DNA of 64,000 bases. Source: Rhynchopus euleeides. Taxonomy: Eukaryota; Euglenozoa; Diplonemea; Diplonemida; Diplonemidae. The notes beneath the pieces were generated by a model. That model saw only the letters and a list, made by a program, of their open reading frames with translations, had not been told where the DNA came from and did not search any database. A program made the position numbers and the translations under genes. Position 1 is the stretch's first letter, and every line of letters starts with the position of its first letter. The stretch spans positions 186,001 through 250,000 of the forward strand of contig OY723244.1 of assembly GCA_963210315.1 (NCBI GenBank). The letters run 5' to 3'. This document shows positions 52,140 to 63,235 of the stretch, piece after piece.

Positions 52140-53300
52140 TTTTCATGTCGCTCACAGGGCGTTCGCTATCGCCCACCGATCCCGTGTGGGGTGGGCGAAG
52201 TTTTATTTAGGGTTTTGGGAATTCGGGAAAAAAATTTATCCGTCGGGAGGCGCCCCCGAGGGAGGTACACATTGGCTACCTCTCCTTGAGAGGGCAGATC
52301 ACTGCACTTCCGGCAAGGCTGTTAGTACCTCCGAAGGCACTAATAGCCTTGCGAAACGCGTGGATCGGCAGGGACCGCTGTGCCACACAGTTCGGCTGCC
52401 AGGGGGGTCTGGGGGGCGGAGCCCCCCAGCCGCCGGAGGCCACGGTAGTGAACATCTGTTCATTGCGGATGGATAGATTCATGCAACTTGAAAGGACTTG
52501 GGCGCCAGACATACGCCACAGGGGGGGTCTGGGCGGAGCAATACATCGTACTTTGGGGAAGGTCGTTGTGGTCTCCTTCTGACACTTCCTTCCTCGTGCA
52601 TTCCCCATCCCCTGAGCCTCGTGATCCCGTGGGCTCTTTCACCACCCACCCCCCTTCGGGGGGTGGGGCCGAGCCCAGAATTTTTTTATCCAACTTCGCC
52701 CCCTTGGGCGAAGTTGTCGGGCGAAGTTGGGGCGAAGTAAATCCGAACATTTGTTTATTTAGGCGAAGTTGGCCCAACTTCGCCCAGTAGCGAACGCCCT
52801 GTGTCGCTCCCGTTGGTCACTTCGCTGCTTTGAGTCAGCCACGTGGCGGAAGCCGGACCGCAGGGAGGGGCGTTGCGCCCGTTGACGCCTCTCGCTCCTC
52901 ATGTGCCTTGAGTAGCTGCCAGGTGGGTCTGCATTGAGGCGGGGAATCGCGTCAGGCCAAACAGCCACTGCGAGGACGTCTCCCCTAAAAGAAAAGAAAG
53001 AATGTGGGAAGGGGACGGGGGTGGGATGGGTGGGCAGCGCAAGCCGGAAGGAGCGCCTCCCATGGGGCGGAAGCTCACCCGACAGCATAAAATGCTGCGA
53101 AAACAACAAAAAAAGGGAAAATAAACCACGCACACCACAACATCAATAAAACCAAAGCCGTGCAGAAAGGGCCCCTCCGCATATATGAAACAGGGCACAC
53201 AGCGGAAAAAGAGTTACCAGAGCTTGCTTTAGTTTCCCCTCGGAGGAGGGTAATCACAGGGGGCGCCACGTGAAGGCAGCAAGTTGGATTTTATCCCCCC
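52140..53300 (-). mobile_element. Second copy of the 16-kb retroposon, split by a hAT-like MITE
   Basis: 52140-52153 and 52803-53300 match 16231-16741 with only a few substitutions. On the minus strand the copy ends in a short A-tail. It is inserted in a repeat also present at 46565-46640 (GGGTAGTGAAAT). Confidence 0.85.
52154..52802. mobile_element. 649-bp hAT-like MITE
   Basis: 15-bp terminal inverted repeats ACAGGGCGTTCGCTA. The target GTCGCTC is duplicated at 52147-52153 and 52803-52809; counting one end base differently gives 8 bp (TGTCGCTC). CAGGG-type ends with 7-8 bp duplications fit hAT transposons. The empty site is seen at 16241-16255. It contains one GC-hairpin repeat (52400-52464) and part of another near 52520. 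Confidence 0.85.
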
Positions 53301-53728
53301 GGGTAGTGAAATCGAATTTGAAGGGAGCACAAGAATGATCACCCTTCACTCGTTATGCAGGTTGTGTCTGAGATCCACAGGCGTGGGGGGCGGAGGGAGC
53401 GGGAGCGGTTGATTGTAGAAAGTAGCGTATTTGCGTACGGTTGTTGGAGGGAGTGGGGGGGCTGAGACTGAAGATGCAGGCAAGAGGCGGGCGGCACGGA
53501 GGGCTCAGCAGACACCCCCACACCCTCCCCCACCCACACCCGACCTCCTCGCTGCTTTGGAATGGAACACTCAGGTAGCATCACGGCTCCACCCCACACC
53601 CTGCTGCAAGAGGCCAGCGGCACAGAGGGCGGCCCAGAAACAGGGCACAGGTCAGGTCGTGAGGAGTTGCGAGGTGCAGAACAACATGCCAACACACAAG
53701 GCAGGGAACAGGTTCCGATACGCTGCAC
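53301..53728. other. Intergenic stretch
   Basis: 53301-53370 repeats 46565-46640. Nothing else is recognised. Confidence 0.45.
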
Positions 53729-54264
53729 TCAGGGTGAAACGGAAGACACAGCACACACAGAGACTGAAGTGAAGTTCGTTGGTGCAAAGACCCACCTCCC
53801 GCAGGGGCTGAATGCAACACCATTACCCTGTGAGTCCACCTTCCCCAGACACTCACCTGTGCTGAGGCGGTACAGTGGGGTGGTGAGAAAAGCTTTCCCG
53901 GTAACAACATCACCTGGCTGTGACACAGCAAGTGCGTAGGGAGAGTCGTCCAGTTGCACAGTACGCAGGCAGCTGAGGGAGGTTGTGCACCACACCTTGA
54001 GTGACTTGTCCTGAGAGCACGACACCAGGCGCTGCTCGTCCTGAGTCAGGGCGATACCGTTGACCCAACCAGTGTGGTCGTCCAGGGTGTGTGTGTGTGT
54101 GAGGGTGCTGATGTCCCACACACGGATGGTCTTGTCTTTTGACCCGCTGAAGATCCTCGTGCCCGACACTGCAATGCTGCGAACAACATTGCTGTGACCG
54201 TCCAGCACTGTGGCGCTCGGTGTGCCCTTCAAGTCCCACACACGCAGTTTGCCATGGAGGTCAC
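53729..54264 (-). pseudogene. C-terminal half of WD40 gene 1 of an inverted pair
   Basis: Open from SGD-adjacent LHGKLRVWDLKGTP through four blades to the stop at 53729. The 5' half is at 55181-55775 on the other strand. The break is at GGTCAC (54259-54264). Confidence 0.85.
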
Positions 54265-54729
54265 AGCGAGGCTGTTTACAGCATTGCTGTGTCGGGCACG
54301 AGGATCTTCAGCGGGTCAGCTGACAAGACGATCCGTGTGTGAGACATCAGCACCCTCACATGCACACACACCCTGGATGAGCACAGTCTTGACGTCTACG
54401 GCATCGCCCTGACTCAGGACGAGCAGCACCTGGTGTCGTGCTCTGACGACTGCTCACTCAAGGTGTGGTGCACAACCTCCCTCAGCTGCCTGCGCACTGT
54501 GCAACTGCGCGCTTTTCCCGACTCACTTGCTGTGTCACAGCCAGGTGATGTCGTCGCGGTGTCATTTCCGCCCGTTGGGACCACACTGTACCGCCTCAGC
54601 ACAGGTGAGGGTATGGGGGATGTAGACTCAGATAGTGATGGTGTTGCCCTCAGCCCCTGCGGGAGGTGGGTCTTCACAAGTGCAAACGCCACTGTCTCTG
54701 TGTGTGCTGTGTCTACCATTTCACCCTGA
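54259..54729 (+). pseudogene. C-terminal half of WD40 gene 2 of an inverted pair
   Basis: Begins at the GHSEAVYSIAVSG part of blade four and runs to the family C-terminus at 54729. A TGG-to-TGA change at 54340-54342 replaces the Trp of a VWD motif with a stop. Confidence 0.85.
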
Positions 54730-55180
54730 GCGCAGTGTCTCTGACCCTTGTGTCCCGACCTTCGTGGTGGCAACGGATGCGGTTGAGAAGAGGGCAAAAG
54801 GATTGACGCAGTCCTCTCTCTGCAGACTGCTCCACACCCCCTGCCCTCCCTCACGAAGACCCCCTCTCCACACCTTTACATATATGCGCACCTGCGACAG
54901 GTGTTGATTCATCGTATGCCGGCACCCACACGAACAGTATTGTATCCTGACGAGACACATGCAGTAGGCGGTGTCTTGAAGCTTCCCTCTTTGTGTGCCA
55001 ACTCCATCACTGTGCACAGCTTCCGTCTCAAAGATGTCCAAAACACAGGCCACAGCAGGCTGGAGATACACTGTCTTGGTCCCCAACCCCACCATCGCAC
55101 ACAACACACACCACCACCCTCCTGAAGGCTTTGCTGCTGGTGTCCCTCACAGCGTGCAAGGGGAAGAACATTCGAGAAAC
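54730..55180. other. Segment between WD40 halves inside the inversion
   Basis: 54775-54845 is an inverted partial copy of repeat R1. 55080-55180 is the family upstream region (CTCACAGCGTGCAAGGGGAA). Confidence 0.6.
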
Positions 55181-55775
55181 ATGGATGTGACTGTCCGTCA
55201 TGCCGGGACCGGTGACAGCTGTGTCGTCGGTGTTGCGGAAGGCGGGACCGTGGTCGGGCTGAAGGCGGATGCGCTCAACGAGATGTTCCCGGGTTCTATC
55301 AACAACGCAGCCCGTGAGGCTGAGAACGTGGCAGCACACATCGAAGGGTGTGAGGAGCTGGACGATGCACAGCGTGTTGCCGACACGGGTCTGGAGGACG
55401 GGGGTGCTGTCAAGCTCGTCCCACGCTGGCCCATCGTCAAGGCTCCCGCAGTCTACAGCACTGGGCATGACACTGGCGTCTACTGCATCACACTGTCGAG
55501 GTGTGGGAAGCTGTGTGCTGTGGGTGCCAACGAAGGACACATCACTGTGTTTGACACCGTCACCGCTGATGAGGTGGCGGCCATAACGCACGGCAACGAG
55601 GTGATACCTTCCGTATCCTTCTCTGTCTGCGGGGCGTGGTTGGCCACCTGCTCTTCTGATGCTGCGAACATCTGCGTGTGGCTGACATCAACCTGGAAGC
55701 AGGTGTGCACCCTCAGTGACGCCACCGTGTTCTGTACAGCGTGGACACACTGCGGACGTCTGGTCTCCGGTGACC
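55181..55775 (+). pseudogene. N-terminal half of WD40 gene 1 of an inverted pair
   Basis: ATG at 55181, ubiquitin-like domain (one Glu shorter in the EEELDD run) and three blades to RLVSGD, then an abrupt switch at GGTGACC (55769-55775) to the opposite strand of another copy. No stop is seen before the break. Confidence 0.85.
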
Positions 55776-56432
55776 CTCCAGCACTGTGGCGCTCGGTGTG
55801 CCCTTCAAGTCCCACACACGCACTTTGCATTGGGAGTCTCCGGATACCAGACGTCCGCAGTGTGTCCACGCTGCACTGTACACGATGGTGTTGTTGTGGG
55901 GCAGCATGCACGCCTCCTCCCAATTTGATGTCAGCCACACGCAGATGGTGCCGTCACGCGAGGCCGTCGCCAACCACGTCCCGCAGACAGAGAACGCTGT
56001 GGAAAGAAGCAGCTCGTTGCCGTGTGAGAAGTCCGCCACCACAGCAGCGGTGATGGTGTCAAACACAGTGATGTGTCCGTTCTTGTAACACACAGCACAC
56101 AGCGTCCCACACCTCGACAGTGTGAAGCATTCGATGCCCTCGTCACGAGATGAGTAGACTGCAGGAGCCTTGACGATGGGCCAGCGTGGGACGAGCTTGA
56201 CAGCACCCCCGTCCTCCAGACCCGTGTCGGCAACACGCTGTGCATCGTCCAGCTCCTCCTCACACCCTTAGATGTGTGCTGCCACGTTCTCAGCCTCACG
56301 GGCTGCGTTGTTGATAGAACCCGGGAACATCTCGTTGAGCGCATCCGCCTTCAGCCCGACCACGGTCCCGCCTTCCGGAACACCGACGACACAGCTGTCA
56401 CCGGTCCCGGCATGGCGGACAGTCACATCCAT
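55769..56432 (-). pseudogene. N-terminal half of WD40 gene 2 of an inverted pair
   Basis: ATG at 56432. A GAA-to-TAA nonsense change at 56268-56270 (in HIEGCEE) stops the frame near residue 55. The remainder reads on to VLEGH at the inversion junction. Confidence 0.85.
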
Positions 56433-57209
56433 CTTGCTGACTTCGTTTCCTCTGTGTCTGTTTCCTGGAGAGTGTGGCGGTGTGGGCAGCTATACGGGGG
56501 GCACCGGTGATTGCAGTAGACGACAGATAAAAGTGGGGCCCTGGTGGAGAGGGGTGGGTGGTGATGGGACCCCATCATGTTGGGGCACACAAGCAAGGCA
56601 GCTCGACAAACCGCAAGGGGAAGTAGTGGGAGGTGGAGAGTGGGGTAGGGAAGGAGATGCGCGCCTTGCTCGGTCAGAGGATGCAAAGGAGATAGGGGGA
56701 GGGGGGGGTCAGTTCATCCAGTTCTGCTTGTAGTGTCAGTTCGCGTGCGGAGGGGCTGGAGCGAGAGGGGGAACAAAGAGACACAAATCCTGCTGTGAGT
56801 TGTGCGGCGTTTCCCCTCAGCCCCCCTTCCAACCTTGCGTATTGCAAGTGGTAGTAAAAAGAAAAACACGACAGGTCAGACCGCCCGTCCTTCCTCGACC
56901 TCACGACTCCCCCCTACGCACCTACGGTGCTCAAACGAGTTTGTGTTGGGGTGGGGTGGGGTGGGAGATGCGCGCAGGCAGGGGCATGCAGGCAGGGGTG
57001 GGGAGGGGGTGTGGGACAGTCTGCAGAGTGAGCACTGCGTCGATCCTTTTGCCCTCTTCTCATCTCAGATGCAACCGCACACAGCTGCTTCCAAACAGTG
57101 CTCGGTCAGAGAGTGCTGTGTTGCAGAGGATAGAAAGCAACATCACTGAACATTGTGCAAATATCCACAACCAATGGAATGGGGGGAACAGGGTGACGAG
57201 ACACTGCAC
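56433..57209. other. Intergenic stretch with repeats
   Basis: The first 80 bp match the upstream region at 62851. 56820-56940 is related to 20576-20690. 57005-57130 is repeat R1. No gene is recognised. Confidence 0.5.
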
Positions 57210-57575
57210 TCAGGGTGCAACAGAAGACACAGCACACACAAGGAGAGAATTGTCCTTTGGTGTAAAGGCCCACCTCCCGCAGAGGCTGAGTGCAACACCA
57301 TCACCCTGTGAGTCCACCTCCCCCACACACTCGCCTGTGCTGAGGCGGTACAGTGCGGTGGTGAGAAGAGCTTTCACGGCAACAACATCACCTGGCTGTG
57401 ACACAGCAAGTGAGCGAGGCATGCGGTCTAGTCGCACAGTACGCAGGCAGCTGAGGGAGGTCGTGCACCACACCTTGAGTGAGCCGTCGTCAGAGCACGA
57501 CACCAGGTGCTGCTCGTCCTGAGTCAGGGTGATGCCGATGACCTCAGCAGTGTGCTCATCCAGGGTGTGTGTGTG
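57210..57575 (-). pseudogene. C-terminal part of a WD40 gene split by an LTR element
   Basis: Encodes the final blades from LDEHTAEVIG to the stop at 57210. The N-terminal part lies at 58725-59510. The break is in the GT microsatellite that codes the Thr-His run. Confidence 0.85.
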
Positions 57576-58724
57576 TGGTTACAAAGTTTTAAGGCGGTGT
57601 CGCCCTGCACGGGCAGTAGCACCTCCCCTTCAGTATCGCACTCCCGAAGGATTCCCCAACACGACGTGACACCGGTTTCGACGCGTACTCTTCGTACCCC
57701 TCCCCCCGGCCGCGTCTCTTCAGCGAAGAACCGGGGATAATCGGACCAGGGCTAGCTAAACCCTGGTGGTGTCACGGGTGGGGTTGGAGAGGGAGAAAAG
57801 GAAGAAATGAAGTTGCGAAAAAGTCAAACACTGACACGTGAAATCAATAAAAAATCGGTATATATCGCCCCCTTGCTGCGACAAAGACACTAAATAGTCA
57901 GGCCGCTCCAAGAGTCTTGAGGGCTTGAAGGAAGAAACAGGTTGCTGATGAGTCTCAGGAGCAGGCACCTTTTGTCCGCCCACATGACCTTCGCCCGAAG
58001 GCGAACCTCGTCCAGCTTGGCTCGATCGCCACAGAGAAGGGGATCATTCTCCGCTGTGGTGAACATCTTAAAAACCGAGGGTGCAGAGGTGGGGCAGCCC
58101 ACTGGTGCGACAGCAGACCGCCCCCGGATAGCTATAACTAGTGCATAGGAAGAATACGACGGCACACGCAACAGATGCCGAAGGCACAACGGCGGGTCAC
58201 TTTTAACCACCAGAGGAGTGGCACTCCCGAGGGGTGGGGTAGGGGGGAAGTCACAACACTTTCGAAGGAAGTAAAGGGGCAAATGGGATGTTTTGTGCAA
58301 GGTAGAAAGGAAGTCACAACATGAGGCAGGGGGGATTGCTCATCAGGCCTGGGGGAATAGAGGGTTTGTGTGTGGTTATAAAGTTTTAAGGCGGTGTCGC
58401 CCTGCACGGGCAGTAGCACCTCCCCTTCAGTATCGCACTCCCGAAGGATTCCCCAACACGACGTGACACCGGTTTCGACGCGTACTCTTCGTACCCCTCC
58501 CCCCGGCCGCGTCTCTTCAGCGAAGAACCGGGGATAATCGGACCAGGGCTAGCTAAACCCTGGTGGTGTCACGGGTGGGGTTGGAGAGGGAGAAAAGGAA
58601 GAAATGAAGTTGCGAAAAAGTCAAACACTGACACGTGAAATCAATAAAAAAGCGGTATATATCGCCCCCTTGCTGCGACAAAGACACTAAATAGTCAGGC
58701 CGCTCCAAGAGTCTTGAGGGCTTG
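57570..58724 (+). mobile_element. Short LTR-type element (TRIM-like)
   Basis: Direct repeats of 358 bp (57570-57927 and 58367-58724) differ at only two positions that I saw, and flank a 439-bp non-coding interior. A purine tract GGGGGAATAGAGGG precedes the right repeat, suggesting plus orientation. AATAAA and TATATA occur in each repeat, and each has a hairpin, ACCAGGGCTAGCTAAACCCT. The ends are not the canonical TG...CA. The target duplication is hidden in the GT tract. Confidence 0.75.
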
Positions 58725-59510
58725 GGTGTGTGTGTGTGTGAGGGTGCTGATGTCCCACACACGGACCGTCTTGTCCCATGACCCGCTGAAGATCCTCGTG
58801 CCCGACACAGCAATGCTGTTCACAGCAACGGTGTGACCCTCCAGCACTGTGGCGCTCGGCGTCCCCTTCAAGTCCCACACATGCACTTTGCCATGGAGGT
58901 CACCGGACACCAGACGTCCGCAGTGTGTCCACGCTGTACTGAACACGGTGGTGTTAATGGCGGTGTCGTGGCTGAGGATGCACACCTGCTTCCAGGTAGA
59001 TGTCAGCCACACGCAGATGTTCCCAGCATCAGAAGAGCAGGTGGCCAACCACGCCCCGCAGACAGAGAAGGATACGGAAGGTATCACCTCGTTGCCGTGC
59101 GTTATGGCCGCCACCTCATCAGCGGTGACGGTGTCAAACACAGTGATGTGTCCTTCGTTGGCACCCACAGCACACAGCTTCCCACACCTCGACAGTGTGA
59201 TGCACCGTATCTTGTGGCCAAGCTCGTATGGGTACTCTGCGGGAGCTTTGATGTTGGGCCAGCGTAGGACGAGCTTGACAGCACCCCCGTCCTCCAGACC
59301 CGTGTCGGCAACGCGCTGTGCATCGTCCAGCTCCTCCTCACACCCTTCGATGTGTGCTGCCACGTTCTCAGCCTCACGGGCTGCGTTGTTGACAGAACCC
59401 GGGAACATCTCGTTGAGCGCATCCGCCTTCAGCCCGACCACGGTCCCGCCTTCCGGAACACCGACGACACAGCTGTCACCGGTCCCCGTGTGACGGACAG
59501 TCACTTCCAT
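58725..59510 (-). pseudogene. N-terminal part of a WD40 gene split by an LTR element
   Basis: ATG at 59510 with the VRHTGTGDSCVVGVPEGG-type start, then four blades to VRVWDISTLTHTHT. The frame enters the LTR and ends at 58695. No other damage is seen, so the insertion is recent. Confidence 0.85.
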
Positions 59511-60052
59511 AACTTTGACGACCAGCTGCTCAGATTTTCTGGAGAATGTGGCGGTGTGTGCAGTGTGCGATGGTGATCAAGACAGGTTGACTCAAAGCGG
59601 TGCCACAAACCAATCGAGTGAACTCCACCCCAGACGCACCAACAGTGCTTCAACTCGTTGACCAACAAACGGGAAGGGGCGGCACGTGGAGGGGTGAGGG
59701 GGAGACGAAAGACTTGCACTTCTGCACAGGGGGTGGGGGGCGGGGCTGGAAAGCGTCGGTGGCACCTGGTTGGGGCAGGCCAGCAACCTGCCCTTCGAGG
59801 CCATCGGTAAGCGCACGCCGCTCTGCTTGCTCTCCCACAAAACACACACACGTGAACTTTTCATGTTTAGGCCACACCGAGCGAACTCGGAAGCTCTCCC
59901 TTGCCTTCCGAGAGAAGCCAGTGCAGTGAGAGAGGGGGTGACAGACTGCTCTGTTGCGAGGCGAGAAGGAAGAGAGTGCAGAACACAACAAATACGCAAG
60001 CAGGTGCAACACGATACCAAACACGAAGGCAGGGAACAGGGTGACACTGCAC
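59511..60052. repeat. Intergenic part of the 1670-bp duplication, copy 1
   Basis: Identical, as far as I could compare, to 61181-61722. It holds the upstream region of the split WD40 gene and the downstream region of the next one. No gene is recognised. Confidence 0.85.
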
Positions 60053-61180
60053 TCAGGGTGAAACGGAAGACACAGCACACACAGAGACTGAAGTTTCGTT
60101 CGTTGGTGAGAAGACCCACCTCCCGCAGGGGCTGAGGGCAACACCACCACCCTGTGAACCCACCCTCCCCAGACACTCACCTGTGCTGAGGCGGTACAGT
60201 GTGGTGTCAGTGCTCGGGGTCACGACAGCAACAACATCACCTTGCTGTGACACAGCAAGTGAGGAGGGATAGTCGTCCAGTTGCACAGTACGCAGGCAGC
60301 TGAGGGAGGTTGTGCACCACACCTTGAGTGACTTGTCGAGAGAGCACGACACCAGGTGCTGCTCGTCCTCAGTCACAGCAATGCTGGTCATCGATTGCTC
60401 ATCCAGGGTGTGTGTGTGTGTGAGGGTGCTGATGTCCCACACACGGATGGTCTCGTCCCCTGACCCGCTGAAGATCCTCGTGCCCAACACAGCAATGCTG
60501 TGAACAGATTTGCTGTGACCCTCCAGCACTGTGGCGCTCGGTGTGCCCTTCAAGTCCCACACACGCAGTTTGCCGTAGCAGTCTCCGGATACCAGACGTC
60601 CGCAGTGTGTCCACGCTGCACTCGTCGCCCAGTTGTTGTCTTGGTCCAGCATGCACACCTCCTCCCAATTTGATGTCAGCCAGACGCAGATGGTGCCGCC
60701 CCCAGAGCACGTCGCCAACCACGTCCCACAGACAGAGATAGCTGTGAAAGTAATCGTATCCGCGTCGTGCGTTAAGTCCGCCACCACATCAGCGGTGACG
60801 GTGTCAAACACAGTGATGTGTCCGCGGTCGTAACCCACAGCACACAGCCTCCCACACCTCGACAGTGTGATGTGGTATATACCGTAACCATGTGTCGGTG
60901 AGTAGACTGCGGGGGCCTTGATGATGGGCCAGCGTGGGACGAGCTTGACAGCACCCCCGTCCTCCAGACCCGTGTCGGCAACACGCTGTGCATCGTCCAG
61001 CTCCTCCTCACACCCTTCGATGTGTGCTGCCACGTTCTCAGCCTCACGGGCTGCGTTGTTGACAGAACCCGGGAACATCTCGTTGAGCGCATCCGCCTTC
61101 AGCCCGACCACGGTCCCGCCTTCCGGAACACCGACGACACAGCTGTCACCGGTCCCCGTGTGACGGACAGTCACTTCCAT
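60053..61180 (-). CDS. WD40 beta-propeller protein with ubiquitin-like N-terminus (hybrid copy)
   Basis: 375 residues, ATG at 61180. Its first 35-60 residues match the split gene at 59510 (Thr8, PEGG, SVNN) while the rest is identical to the gene at 62850, so it is a product of unequal exchange. Seven blades: TVFDTVTADVV, CVWLTSNWEE, LRVWDLKGTP, IRVWDISTLTH, LKVWCTTSLSC and two terminal ones. No stop or frame change. Confidence 0.88.
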   Translation of the reverse strand: MEVTVRHTGTGDSCVVGVPEGGTVVGLKADALNEMFPGSVNNAAREAENVAAHIEGCEEELDDAQRVADTGLEDGGAVKLVPRWPIIKAPAVYSPTHGYGIYHITLSRCGRLCAVGYDRGHITVFDTVTADVVADLTHDADTITFTAISVCGTWLATCSGGGTICVWLTSNWEEVCMLDQDNNWATSAAWTHCGRLVSGDCYGKLRVWDLKGTPSATVLEGHSKSVHSIAVLGTRIFSGSGDETIRVWDISTLTHTHTLDEQSMTSIAVTEDEQHLVSCSLDKSLKVWCTTSLSCLRTVQLDDYPSSLAVSQQGDVVAVVTPSTDTTLYRLSTGECLGRVGSQGGGVALSPCGRWVFSPTNETSVSVCAVSSVSP

Positions 61181-61722
61181 AACTTTGACGACCAGCTGCT
61201 CAGATTTTCTGGAGAATGTGGCGGTGTGTGCAGTGTGCGATGGTGATCAAGACAGGTTGACTCAAAGCGGTGCCACAAACCAATCGAGTGAACTCCACCC
61301 CAGACGCACCAACAGTGCTTCAACTCGTTGACCAACAAACGGGAAGGGGCGGCACGTGGAGGGGTGAGGGGGAGACGAAAGACTTGCACTTCTGCACAGG
61401 GGGTGGGGGGCGGGGCTGGAAAGCGTCGGTGGCACCTGGTTGGGGCAGGCCAGCAACCTGCCCTTCGAGGCCATCGGTAAGCGCACGCCGCTCTGCTTGC
61501 TCTCCCACAAAACACACACACGTGAACTTTTCATGTTTAGGCCACACCGAGCGAACTCGGAAGCTCTCCCTTGCCTTCCGAGAGAAGCCAGTGCAGTGAG
61601 AGAGGGGGTGACAGACTGCTCTGTTGCGAGGCGAGAAGGAAGAGAGTGCAGAACACAACAAATACGCAAGCAGGTGCAACACGATACCAAACACGAAGGC
61701 AGGGAACAGGGTGACACTGCAC
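61181..61722. repeat. Intergenic part of the 1670-bp duplication, copy 2
   Basis: Second copy of 59511-60052. No gene is recognised. Confidence 0.85.
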
Positions 61723-62850
61723 TCAGGGTGAAACGGAAGACACAGCACACACAGAGACTGAAGTTTCGTTCGTTGGTGAGAAGACCCACCTCCCGCAGGG
61801 GCTGAGGGCAACACCACCACCCTGTGAACCCACCCTCCCCAGACACTCACCTGTGCTGAGGCGGTACAGTGTGGTGTCAGTGCTCGGGGTCACGACAGCA
61901 ACAACATCACCTTGCTGTGACACAGCAAGTGAGGAGGGATAGTCGTCCAGTTGCACAGTACGCAGGCAGCTGAGGGAGGTTGTGCACCACACCTTGAGTG
62001 ACTTGTCGAGAGAGCACGACACCAGGTGCTGCTCGTCCTCAGTCACAGCAATGCTGGTCATCGATTGCTCATCCAGGGTGTGTGTGTGTGTGAGGGTGCT
62101 GATGTCCCACACACGGATGGTCTCGTCCCCTGACCCGCTGAAGATCCTCGTGCCCAACACAGCAATGCTGTGAACAGATTTGCTGTGACCCTCCAGCACT
62201 GTGGCGCTCGGTGTGCCCTTCAAGTCCCACACACGCAGTTTGCCGTAGCAGTCTCCGGATACCAGACGTCCGCAGTGTGTCCACGCTGCACTCGTCGCCC
62301 AGTTGTTGTCTTGGTCCAGCATGCACACCTCCTCCCAATTTGATGTCAGCCAGACGCAGATGGTGCCGCCCCCAGAGCACGTCGCCAACCACGTCCCACA
62401 GACAGAGATAGCTGTGAAAGTAATCGTATCCGCGTCGTGCGTTAAGTCCGCCACCACATCAGCGGTGACGGTGTCAAACACAGTGATGTGTCCGCGGTCG
62501 TAACCCACAGCACACAGCCTCCCACACCTCGACAGTGTGATGTGGTATATACCGTAACCATGTGTCGGTGAGTAGACTGCGGGGGCCTTGATGATGGGCC
62601 AGCGTGGGACGAGCTTGACAGCACCCCCGTCCTCCAGACCCGTGTCGGCAACACGCTGTGCATCGTCCAGCTCCTCCTCACACCCTTCGATGTGTGCTGC
62701 CACGTTCTCAGCCTCACGGGCTGCGTTGTTGATAGAACCCGGGAACATCTCGTTGAGCGCATCCGCCTTCAGCCCGACCACGGTCCCGCCTTCCGCAACA
62801 CCGACGACACAGCTGTCACCGGTCCCGGCATGGCGGACAGTCACATCCAT
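61723..62850 (-). CDS. WD40 beta-propeller protein with ubiquitin-like N-terminus (intact)
   Basis: 375 residues, ATG at 62850, start type VRHAGTGDSCVVGVAEGG. From about residue 35 onward it is identical to the protein at 60053-61180. Its upstream region (CTTGCTGACTTCGTTTCC) differs from that of the hybrid copy but matches the one at 56433, so the two identical propellers may be expressed from different promoters. Confidence 0.88.
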   Translation of the reverse strand: MDVTVRHAGTGDSCVVGVAEGGTVVGLKADALNEMFPGSINNAAREAENVAAHIEGCEEELDDAQRVADTGLEDGGAVKLVPRWPIIKAPAVYSPTHGYGIYHITLSRCGRLCAVGYDRGHITVFDTVTADVVADLTHDADTITFTAISVCGTWLATCSGGGTICVWLTSNWEEVCMLDQDNNWATSAAWTHCGRLVSGDCYGKLRVWDLKGTPSATVLEGHSKSVHSIAVLGTRIFSGSGDETIRVWDISTLTHTHTLDEQSMTSIAVTEDEQHLVSCSLDKSLKVWCTTSLSCLRTVQLDDYPSSLAVSQQGDVVAVVTPSTDTTLYRLSTGECLGRVGSQGGGVALSPCGRWVFSPTNETSVSVCAVSSVSP

Positions 62851-63235
62851 CTTGCTGACTTCGTTTCCTCTGTGTCTGCTTCCTGGAGAGTGTGGCGGTG
62901 TGGGCAGCTATCTGGTGCATCCAGCAAGCGTGGTGTGGCGGGGAGGGGTGTGCCAAGCAAGGCAGCTCGACAAACCTCAAGGGGAAGAAGTGGGAGGTGG
63001 GGTGGGGTGGGAGATGCGCACCACCGGGCACAAATATCCAGTCACATGTCGTCAGTCGGTGGGGGGGACGGGAGCTGCCCGTCACTCTCCGTCATGGGTG
63101 CAAGGCATGTAGCTTGGGGGTTTCTGATAGTCTCCAAACCAAGCAGTAATGGATGCAGTCATGAGGGGGTGGGGAGGGGTGTGGGGCAGTCTGCAGAGAG
63201 GGCACTGCGTCAATCCTTTTGCCCTCTTCTCAGCT
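62851..63235. other. Upstream region and repeat R1
   Basis: The first 80 bp match 56433-56510. 63172-63237 is a truncated R1. No gene is recognised. Confidence 0.5.

Noticed and set aside
57570..57927. tRNA-derived SINE in the 358-bp repeat
   Set aside because: A GGTTTCGACGCG segment loosely resembles a B box, but no A box at proper spacing was found, and the paired direct repeats with a purine tract fit an LTR element better.
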